The translations under genes and the position numbers were made by a program. The notes under the pieces were generated by a model. The model worked only from the letters and a program-made list of their open reading frames with translations, made no database searches and was not told where the DNA came from. Below are positions 1-6,328 of a DNA stretch of 48,472 nt, piece after piece (the stretch's first letter is position 1; each line of letters opens with the position of its first letter). Source of the DNA: Paenibacillus kobensis NBRC 15729 (lineage in GTDB: Bacteria; Bacillota; Bacilli; Paenibacillales; Paenibacillaceae). The stretch spans positions 1 to 48,472 of the forward strand of contig NZ_BILZ01000046.1 in NCBI RefSeq assembly GCF_004000825.1. The letters run 5' to 3'.

Positions 1-633
1 CAGCTGCAGCGCGGCGGACAGCGCGCGCAAGCTGCCTGCCGCCGCCCGGCAGGCAGGCGGCCCGGCGGCGAGCAGCTCCTGCGCCTCGCTCAGCAGTGCC
101 GCTCGCCCGCTGAGCCGCATTGCCACTGCGTTCACGAGGGCATCGTCCACTGCCGGCAAATCTTCGAACCCGTTCATATCCACTCTTTCAACACATTCCT
201 GCAAAGATTTGTTCGGAGAACTATTCGCGGCCGCAGCGACGGAACGTACAAGCAGCCGAACAGCTTTGTCATCCCGGTCAACAATGCCGCCCTTACTTCC
301 TATTCTCCAACGCTCGGCAGCATCTGCCGCAATGCCGAGCGGAAGCGGATCCCGCCACAACAGTATTGGACCGGTATCGCCTCCCTCACTCTCTTTGCCC
401 GCTCGTCCTCCCCCAACCTGCCCGCTGCCGACTTTGTGCCCTTTGCCTTTCCCTCCATCATTCGCCTCCCGCTCTTTCCCGCTTCGGTAAAGGTGAATCT
501 CCTCTCTCCCCTCCGCTGGACTTCTCCGCTCTTGCCGCAAGGTTCGCCAATAAGCAAAATCAGCCTCAATCGCAATAGACCAATGAACCTCCCATTTTCC
601 CCGTTCGTGTATAACATACAACCTCGCTCTCAT
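1..633 (-). CDS. 5' part of a gene leaving the window, probably competence helicase ComFA
   Basis: An uninterrupted minus-strand frame of 211 codons runs from ATG at 633 to the window edge, so the C-terminal part is not seen. A purine-rich AGAGGGG lies upstream of the ATG. The protein begins MRARLYVIHERGKWEVHWS, passes through a Gly/Lys/Arg-rich low-complexity stretch (about residues 40-85) and becomes Ala/Leu-rich and very GC-rich towards the edge. No helicase motif falls inside the visible part. The comFA suggestion rests on context: in Bacillus and Paenibacillus comFA lies close downstream of degS-degU, and paenibacillal ComFA proteins have a long, poorly conserved N-terminal extension before the helicase core. 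Another protein is possible. The coding frame itself is well supported by its length and the lack of stops. Confidence 0.5.
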   Translation of the reverse strand, partial: MRARLYVIHERGKWEVHWSIAIEADFAYWRTLRQERRSPAEGREEIHLYRSGKEREANDGGKGKGHKVGSGQVGGGRAGKESEGGDTGPILLWRDPLPLGIAADAAERWRIGSKGGIVDRDDKAVRLLVRSVAAAANSSPNKSLQECVERVDMNGFEDLPAVDDALVNAVAMRLSGRAALLSEAQELLAAGPPACRAAAGSLRALSAALQL

Positions 634-756
634 CTGCTAGCCCCTCTCTTCAGAGCAGTTGAACTCATCCATCCGAATCGCATGCCGTGAACGCCGCCAT
701 TAACGCCGCAAACGATTCACGTCATGAAACCATCCTTGAATTCGTCCCTGAAACGC

Positions 757-800
757 CAAAAAGCACACTCCCCCGCCGAATTGGCGTAAGGAGTGTGCTT
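757..800 (-). terminator. Rho-independent terminator after the 893-1336 gene
   Basis: A perfect 11-bp inverted repeat, AAGCACACTCC at 761-771 and GGAGTGTGCTT at 790-800, is followed on the minus strand by a T-run (757-762). It separates the small membrane-protein gene from the probable comFA gene. Confidence 0.8.
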
Positions 801-892
801 CACATCCCGTTAATCATAAACTATAGCAACTGCTTTCCCATTCATTGTAAAACAATCCTGCCGAAGCAGCAAGCGCGTTCATCATCCTCAAC

Positions 893-1336
893 TTAGAATA
901 ACGGAAGCTTCGCAAGATCTTCCGGACGGTTCAAATCAACGAATACCGCATGCCCGGAACGGATAATGGACTCTCCCGCATGAGCATAATGACCGCCTGC
1001 ACGTTCATGCGAGCTGGAACGGACAATTCGGAATTTATCCGGAGAAGAAGTTTCGACGGGGCAGCCATCCTTGGCCGCGAACCGGCCGACGATCGCTAAC
1101 GTTTCTTCCGACGCGCCGCAATCGATGACGGTTATGCGGACATCTGTGCCAGAACGATGGGAGAACCAGTGAATCGAACGAATAAACCATTCCATTCGCG
1201 TCTCGTTATTTCGCGCGTACAATACATAATGCCGACTACGGCCCGTATTTCTGCGTATTCCATAATAACGGATTAGGTGCACCGACAACGCCGCAAGCAC
1301 GTAGCTGCCGAGCACAAGCACGATGAGTGAAACCAT
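893..1336 (-). CDS. Small single-pass membrane protein with a glycosyltransferase-2-like fragment
   Basis: The start at 1336 is chosen over the upstream ATG at 1381 because a strong AAGGAGGT sits 7 nt before it; this gives 147 residues. Residues about 2-22 form one hydrophobic helix (MVSLIVLVLGSYVLAAL). The remainder is a compact domain with YVLYARNNETRMEW and later ITVIDCGASEETLAIV, which resembles the first strand-helix-strand unit (with its 'VIDxGSxDxT' motif) of GT-A family 2 glycosyltransferases. It is far too short for a whole enzyme and shows no DxD motif, so catalysis is doubtful. It lies downstream of the ECF sigma operon but is separated from it by about 300 bp and a weak hairpin, so it may be its own unit. 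The domain resemblance is an inference; function unknown. Confidence 0.65.
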   Translation of the reverse strand: MVSLIVLVLGSYVLAALSVHLIRYYGIRRNTGRSRHYVLYARNNETRMEWFIRSIHWFSHRSGTDVRITVIDCGASEETLAIVGRFAAKDGCPVETSSPDKFRIVRSSSHERAGGHYAHAGESIIRSGHAVFVDLNRPEDLAKLPLF

Positions 1337-1645
1337 CTCGGCCACCTCCTTATGCGACAATATATGCGCCGTACTGCCCATCGGTTACGGGCGAACTGGA
1401 CAACAATCACCGAATAAGGCCGCTATCGGCCTTGCCGCTTCATCCTCATGCTCCTAAGTACGAAATCGAATGTTTGCTAAAGCAAGCTCATGCTCTCTCC
1501 ATCTCGCAGCAGAAGCGCCTAGAATGATCTAGGCGCCCCATATTCCAGGTACTGCTTTGCATAGCCTTCGCCGAACGTTAACTCATTCCTTCTCTACTGC
1601 TCTATCCTTGCGGTCACCGTAACCTCGGCAAAGACAGCTCGTTCG
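1337..1645. other. Intergenic region with two small hairpins
   Basis: No convincing gene is seen here. AAGGCCG/CGGCCTT (1416-1433, loop CTAT) is followed on the minus strand by TTATT and could be a weak terminator of the sigma-factor operon. A 9-bp perfect stem GCGCCTAGA/TCTAGGCGC (1515-1536, loop of 4) has no T-run on either side. No promoter with two good boxes was found for the 893-1336 gene. Confidence 0.4.
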
Positions 1646-2938
1646 CTACATCTCTTCCCTAGCCGTCTGCTTCCGCTTGCCGCCCAGCATAAGCTTCACT
1701 CCGCCCAATATGAACGCCAGCGAAACCAGTCCCGTCTGGACATAATTTTTAATTTCATACGTCAGGGAGAAGTCGTTGTAATAATCTTGAATAAGATCCA
1801 CGCCTACTTGATCAAATATATAATAAGCGCCCAGCAGCAAAAGTCCGACGCCTACCCAACGCTTGCGGTTCATCAGCCCATCGACGATCGGTCTATCAAC
1901 TAGCGGTTCATAGCCCGCTTCCGCACGTGATACCTGCTGAAGCGCATCAAACAAAGAGTAGCACCAGAGCAACGGCAGAAACATAAGGAACAGCGACAAC
2001 CGGAGTGTATCAAGCAAATAGAAGGCCAGGAAAAAAGCAGCCATCAGCTGGAACCCTCTCCGCTGCAAGCCAAGATACATATGGCCGGCTCCCGGCAGAA
2101 TCGACAATAGAATCGCGACCCAGCGGCTGCGCTTGCCATTCTCACGATGGCGCTCCCAATCCTCCAGCACCGACCGGTCCTCCAGAATCTCGCCCGCTTG
2201 CTTGCGCCCCTGCATCCTTACGGCATCGAACATGCTGTAAATCCATATGATCGGAAGCGCCCCCAGAAAGACCAGGAAACCCGATTGGTGCGACAGCACG
2301 CTGACGAACAAGATCATCATGAAGAGGCCGAAGAAGCCGACCATGAACGTCATCCCTCTCTGCAGCAGTCCGATTTGGAGATGACCTAGACCCGGCAGGA
2401 ATGACAGCAATATCGTATAAAAACGTTCATTCGCATGCTGCGCACTGTTTCCATAGGACTGCCCGCCAGCATATCCGGACCAGCCGCCCACTCCACCGAA
2501 TGCGCCCCCTGCATACGACGGTTCGCCGTTCATCTCCCCAGAACCGGCCCACGAAGCAGCCGTGCCTTCCCCAGCTCCATGCCCTGGCATGGGGCCGTTG
2601 CTAAAGCCAGTCCCCGCTCCAACGCCTGCCGCCCATCCCGCCGAATTGCCCGGGCCGTTATACAGTGCTTGTTGTCCGTGTACTCCCAAACCTGGAACCC
2701 GAGTGAACCGGAATAAACCGATCATAAGATCCGCCATCTGTACACACCACATGCCGAAGCCGATCAGCATACATACGATAAACGGGTCCCCGTCCCCCGA
2801 CTCCATTGCCATCAGGATTCCAAGCACAATGAATCCAATAATGATCAGTGGGTATACAACCGTTCTTCCTTTTCTGCCTATCAAATAATGTCCAACGCCC
2901 GGAATAAACCCGAGCAACAGAATCGCTATCGGATTCAT
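1646..2938 (-). CDS. Polytopic membrane protein with three PGxGH repeats, third gene of an ECF sigma operon
   Basis: A 430-residue integral membrane protein built from three copies of one unit. Each copy starts with a helix ending in FIPGVGH (13-17), FLPGLGH (182-186) or ILPGAGH (282-286), followed by a basic turn (GRKGR, LLQRG, LQRRG), more hydrophobic helices, and a W-Y-S-FDA-like closing motif (WCVQMAD, WIYSMFDA, WCYSLFDA). The motif resembles small TM2-type modules. Between copies 1 and 2 lies a Gly/Ala/Ser-rich linker (about 95-165), and the C-terminus adds two further helices. The ATG overlaps the anti-sigma stop as ATGA, which implies translational coupling. Because it is co-expressed with a sigma/anti-sigma pair it may sense or answer an envelope signal, but this is inference. 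I do not know a characterised homologue. Confidence 0.8.
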   Translation of the reverse strand: MNPIAILLLGFIPGVGHYLIGRKGRTVVYPLIIIGFIVLGILMAMESGDGDPFIVCMLIGFGMWCVQMADLMIGLFRFTRVPGLGVHGQQALYNGPGNSAGWAAGVGAGTGFSNGPMPGHGAGEGTAASWAGSGEMNGEPSYAGGAFGGVGGWSGYAGGQSYGNSAQHANERFYTILLSFLPGLGHLQIGLLQRGMTFMVGFFGLFMMILFVSVLSHQSGFLVFLGALPIIWIYSMFDAVRMQGRKQAGEILEDRSVLEDWERHRENGKRSRWVAILLSILPGAGHMYLGLQRRGFQLMAAFFLAFYLLDTLRLSLFLMFLPLLWCYSLFDALQQVSRAEAGYEPLVDRPIVDGLMNRKRWVGVGLLLLGAYYIFDQVGVDLIQDYYNDFSLTYEIKNYVQTGLVSLAFILGGVKLMLGGKRKQTAREEM

Positions 2939-3564
2939 GATCCCATCCCTTTCTCATTCGAACTGTCTGCTGCACTTCCGGCAGCCTTCTCCGTCCATTG
3001 CTCCAGCAAGCCGACCGTATGATTCATCACTCTTTCCGTATAGGTCACTTTGTCCGATTGCTGCAGGGCCGTTTCGCCGTTTCTATATTCATGATGCTGC
3101 TCCGCGGATGCAGGAGTTCCCGCATCGATCGCTTTCCACAAGCCAGTCGACATCAGCAACAACGTGACGCACACTGCAATGGCGTAATGCAGAAAAGCTC
3201 GCCTGCGTTCACCGTCTCTTGCACGGCTTTTTAATCTTCTCTCATATTCGCCAGGTCTGCCTTCATCCGGCTTGGTGCCGCCTTGGCCATGCCCGGTTGC
3301 TGATCCCGTCGGCTTAGCTTCGTTTGCTCCGCATGAATAGACAGGCACCTCAACTACAGCTTCCATTACGGCATTCGTCACGCTGTCCGCACGCAGCCGG
3401 TTCATTAACGGGAATACCGCCTCATCAAGCGATGACAAAACATGCTCCCATCGCGCGAGACAGATGTCGCAACCGTACAGATGCTCCTCTGCTTGCTCCC
3501 GCTCCGAATCCGTCATCTCATCCAACAGGTATGCCCGCCATTGCTGTTCATCGCGATGCGTCAT
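2935..3564 (-). CDS. Membrane anti-sigma factor with N-terminal zinc finger (zf-HC2/ZAS type)
   Basis: The start at 3564 is fixed by an ATGA overlap with the sigma-factor stop and by an AAAGGGGAT ribosome site, giving 209 residues. The N-terminus has the anti-sigma zinc-binding pattern His28-x3-Cys32-x2-Cys35 within HLYGCDICLARW. A charged middle region (about 85-120) leads to one transmembrane helix (about 124-145, LHYAIAVCVTLLLMSTGLW) and an extracytoplasmic tail of about 60 residues. Proteins of this family hold the partner ECF sigma factor inactive at the membrane until a signal arrives. The partner is surely the adjacent sigma factor. The external tail has no recognised sensor domain. 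Confidence 0.88.
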   Translation of the reverse strand: MTHRDEQQWRAYLLDEMTDSEREQAEEHLYGCDICLARWEHVLSSLDEAVFPLMNRLRADSVTNAVMEAVVEVPVYSCGANEAKPTGSATGHGQGGTKPDEGRPGEYERRLKSRARDGERRRAFLHYAIAVCVTLLLMSTGLWKAIDAGTPASAEQHHEYRNGETALQQSDKVTYTERVMNHTVGLLEQWTEKAAGSAADSSNEKGMGS

Positions 3565-4163
3565 GTGCCATCCCCTTTCTCCCACTGTGACCGCAGCCAC
3601 TGTCTGGCCCGGTACAACCGGGACTCCACCGTCTTCAATTCCACCCGTTGAGACGAAGCGATCTCTCTCTGGCTTCGTTCCTCGATATAGTAAGCATGAA
3701 CCGTATTGCGCTGTCCCGCATTCATCTCCCCAATCAAGCCGTGAAGCCTTCTATCCCGTTCCTTGCGAATGAGCGTCTCCTCCGGTCCATCCGCCTGCGC
3801 CGCCATCCACTCTGCAGCTCCTTCCGCTTCCGCCGCAGCTTGCTCCTTCAGTGAAGTCCGCCGCTTTTCCCGGCGGCGCTCATCAATCGCTGCGTTAACC
3901 GCTATGCGCGTCATCCACGTCCGGATGCCATCTAATCTGCAATCAGGAAGAGAGAGATAGATACGCAAGAACGCCTCCTGCACAGCATCCTCTGCCTGTT
4001 CCTCATTGCGTAGCACCGCATATGCAGCTGCATACATCGACTGGCGATGCCGCTCGACAAGCTGCCGGAACAACGCTTGTTCTCCTTCAAGCACAGCACG
4101 AATAATGTCCTCGTCTCGAATCTCTCTCCCCCCTCTCCATTGAATAGACGAACGAGACGGCAA
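3561..4163 (-). CDS. ECF-family RNA polymerase sigma factor
   Basis: Sigma-70 region 2 is seen in LFRQLVERHRQSMYAAAY through QAEDAVQEAFLRIY (about residues 32-70), and region 4 in AGQRNTVHAYYIEERSQREI followed by the recognition helix ELKTVESRLYRARQWL (about 150-190). There is no region 3, as expected for ECF factors. It directs RNA polymerase to a small regulon and is controlled by the anti-sigma factor that overlaps it by an ATGA. The listed start is TTG at 4163, which has only a weak, close AGAGG. Homologues usually begin at the 'DEDIIRAVLEG' segment; just before this lies a strong G-rich ribosome site followed by ATT (4121-4119), so the true start may be an unusual ATT. No clear ECF-type promoter was seen upstream, so autoregulation is not shown. 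Confidence 0.88.
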   Translation of the reverse strand: MPSRSSIQWRGGREIRDEDIIRAVLEGEQALFRQLVERHRQSMYAAAYAVLRNEEQAEDAVQEAFLRIYLSLPDCRLDGIRTWMTRIAVNAAIDERRREKRRTSLKEQAAAEAEGAAEWMAAQADGPEETLIRKERDRRLHGLIGEMNAGQRNTVHAYYIEERSQREIASSQRVELKTVESRLYRARQWLRSQWEKGDGT

Positions 4164-4205
4164 AACCTCTGCATGCCGGCAACATTTTTTTGCCCCATAT
4201 ACAAA

Positions 4206-4246
4206 TAAAAGCCGTCCCCGGACAGCTTGCCTGCCCGTTGACGGCT
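4206..4246 (-). terminator. Terminator downstream of degU
   Basis: AGCCGTC (4210-4216) pairs with GACGGCT (4240-4246), and the minus strand continues as TTTTATTTG. This separates degU from the ECF sigma operon. Confidence 0.6.
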
Positions 4247-4287
4247 CTTTACAGCTCTTACATGTACGTTCATACTCTGTGCCTATG

Positions 4288-5022
4288 TTACAAAGTCACC
4301 CAGCCGAACTTGATCGAATGAATAACCGCCTGCGTCCGGTCGTCGACCTCCATCTTTTGCAAAATGCTGCTGACGTGGTTTTTGACCGTCTTCTCGCTAA
4401 TGAACAAATATTCACCGATCGTCTTGTTGCTCTTGCCTTCGGCCATAAGCCTCAGTACCTCGGCCTCGCGGCGGGTAAGAGGATTATCCTCGCTTGCAAC
4501 GAACTTCACGCCCGCTTCCTTGCCTGCAGCTGCAGCGGATACGGCTCCCATCTCATCGAGGTACGTCATCCGGCGGAGCTGATTAATAAGCTTGCCCGTT
4601 ACCTTCGGATGAATATACGAGTATCCGTTCATAACCGAACGAATGGCGTTAATGAGCGCCTCGGCCTCCATATCCTTCAGCAAGTAGCCGGTTGCGCCTT
4701 TGCGCAGCGTCTCGAACACGTAGCTCTCATCATCATGAATCGATAAAATAATGACTTTAATTTCCGGGAACATATCGCGGAGCCGCTCGGTTGCCACGAC
4801 GCCGTTCTCGATCGGCATATTAATGTCCATCAGAACGATCTCGGGCTGCGTATGATTACAGAACTCCAACACTTGAATTCCATTATGGCATTCTCCGATA
4901 ACTTCTAAATCCTCTTCCATATTTAGAATCCGTTTCAGCCCTTCACGGAAAAGCTGGTGATCATCCGCAATGAGAAGCTTGATCCGGCGTTTTTCGCCCG
5001 CTGCTTTCTGGTCCATCGTCAT
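4288..5022 (-). CDS. degU: Two-component response regulator DegU
   Basis: A NarL/FixJ-family regulator of 244 residues. The receiver domain (about 13-130) shows the acidic pair Asp20-Asp21 in LLIADDHQLFREGLKRIL, the phospho-acceptor Asp66 in VLMDINMP, and a conserved Lys in GYLLKD. A LuxR-type helix-turn-helix fills the C-terminus (LTRREAEVLRLMAEGKSNKT through ISEKTVKNHVSSILQKMEV). The first ATG follows AAAGGAG; an ATG two codons later is also possible. It lies one nucleotide after degS, its cognate kinase. In Bacillus, DegU controls exoenzymes, competence, motility and biofilm matrix. The linker between domains (about 158-172, Ala-rich) is somewhat longer than in Bacillus subtilis. Confidence 0.96.
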   Translation of the reverse strand: MTMDQKAAGEKRRIKLLIADDHQLFREGLKRILNMEEDLEVIGECHNGIQVLEFCNHTQPEIVLMDINMPIENGVVATERLRDMFPEIKVIILSIHDDESYVFETLRKGATGYLLKDMEAEALINAIRSVMNGYSYIHPKVTGKLINQLRRMTYLDEMGAVSAAAAGKEAGVKFVASEDNPLTRREAEVLRLMAEGKSNKTIGEYLFISEKTVKNHVSSILQKMEVDDRTQAVIHSIKFGWVTL

Positions 5023-5023
5023 C

Positions 5024-6196
5024 TTACTCCTTTCTCTCCTGTGCGTTTACGGGAATGATGATCGAAATCTTCGTTCCCTGATCCTTAGCCGATTCGATCT
5101 CCAGCCTCCCCTCCAACAGTTCGGCGCGTTCCCTCATTCCGATCAATCCGAAATGGGAGCCTTGGTGCTGCGCAGCCAAATGTTCGCTCGACTCCACCTG
5201 GAAGCCGACTCCGTTATCCGCCACGAGAATTTTCACCAATTGCGCCTGATACGTCATTTCGAGGGACACATACGTTGCATTGGCATGTTTGATCACGTTG
5301 GTAAACGCTTCCTGGACTAGTCGGTAAATCCCTGCCTCCATTGCCGAAGGCAATCTGATTTCCCGCCCGATCGTTTCGAATTTCGTCCGAATCCGTGTTT
5401 TTTCTTCAAAGTCCTGCACGTATTTCCGCAACGTCGGAACTAATCCGAGGTCGTCCAATGCCATCGGTCGCAGATTGAAAATAATTTTTCGGATTTCCTC
5501 CAGACCAGAGCGTACCTGTGCCTTCAAGTCTTTTAATTCGTGCTGCACCATCTCAAATTCCTGCTTCACGATCATTCTTTCTGCAATTTCCATCCTAAGC
5601 ACTAGATTCGCTAGTGATTGAGCAGGACCGTCGTGAATGTCGCGGGCCATCCGTTTGCGTTCTTCCTCTTGAGCCACAATAATCTTCAGCCCGATTAGCT
5701 GTCTGTTCTTGGCCGATTCCAATATCCGCGTCACTTGATTCAAGTCGCCGGACAAATATTCGAGCACGACGTTAATTTGGGAATGGATCGTTTGAGCTCT
5801 CTCAATAGACATATCGACATTCCGGACCCGTTTTTGCAGATCATCCCGGCGTGCCTTGAGCTGCTGTTCCTTTTCCGCATACATCATTTTCTCGACTTGG
5901 ATCTGTGTTGCTTTATCATAGGCGTTTTTAATGTCTTGTTCATTAAATTTCACGAAATCGCGGCTAACCTCCGTCAGCCGAATACGGGCCATCCGGTACT
6001 GGTTTTCCAGTTCGTCGGCCTTATCGATGACTTCGCCCGTCTCCTGTATTACGGTGTCCAGTTCGAGCTCCAATGCTTGAAGCTCCTGGCGCGCGGATTC
6101 GCATATTTCGAATATCTGAACCTTCGAGTCTTCCATGACTCGTATCGCATTGCTAATTACGTTATTAATATCGTGTATTCGATTATCCATCCGCAC
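5024..6196 (-). CDS. degS: Cytoplasmic sensor histidine kinase DegS
   Basis: A 390-residue soluble kinase with no membrane segment. Residues about 1-170 form the long coiled-coil sensor region typical of DegS. The H-box is RKRMARDIHDGPAQSLANL with His188 as phospho-acceptor (Bacillus subtilis uses His189), in the HisKA_3 style. The ATPase domain shows the N-box YRLVQEAFTNVIKHANA, G1 motif VADNGVGF and G2 region GLIGMRERAELLEG. It phosphorylates DegU, encoded 1 nt downstream. The start is probably GTG at 6196, 5 nt after AAAGGA; an ATG two codons later is less well spaced. An extended -10 promoter lies about 35 bp upstream. Confidence 0.96.
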   Translation of the reverse strand: MRMDNRIHDINNVISNAIRVMEDSKVQIFEICESARQELQALELELDTVIQETGEVIDKADELENQYRMARIRLTEVSRDFVKFNEQDIKNAYDKATQIQVEKMMYAEKEQQLKARRDDLQKRVRNVDMSIERAQTIHSQINVVLEYLSGDLNQVTRILESAKNRQLIGLKIIVAQEEERKRMARDIHDGPAQSLANLVLRMEIAERMIVKQEFEMVQHELKDLKAQVRSGLEEIRKIIFNLRPMALDDLGLVPTLRKYVQDFEEKTRIRTKFETIGREIRLPSAMEAGIYRLVQEAFTNVIKHANATYVSLEMTYQAQLVKILVADNGVGFQVESSEHLAAQHQGSHFGLIGMRERAELLEGRLEIESAKDQGTKISIIIPVNAQERKE

Positions 6197-6228
6197 CGGG
6201 GTCCTTTCTATGTAGGAGGGCTAGCTCT

Positions 6229-6237
6229 ATTATAGCA
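6229..6237 (-). promoter_or_regulatory. Extended -10 promoter for degS-degU
   Basis: The minus strand reads TGCTATAAT, a perfect TATAAT with the extended TGn element, about 32 bp before the degS GTG. No good -35 box is present, which fits an extended -10 promoter or an activator-dependent one. Nothing else was recognised in 6197-6328. Confidence 0.55.
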
Positions 6238-6328
6238 AATCTGCCCCCCTCCTAGAAAACCATATATTCCCTTGCCGTGGCAATCGTGCTTCTTACCTAT
6301 TGTTGGCCCGTTTGTGCTATGCGTGACA

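Noticed and set aside
120-690. Several plus-strand and one minus-strand short frames at the left end
   Set aside because: They overlap a longer minus-strand frame that is open from 633 to the window edge and has a plausible start; the Pro/Ser/Arg-rich translations are typical of shadows in GC-rich DNA.
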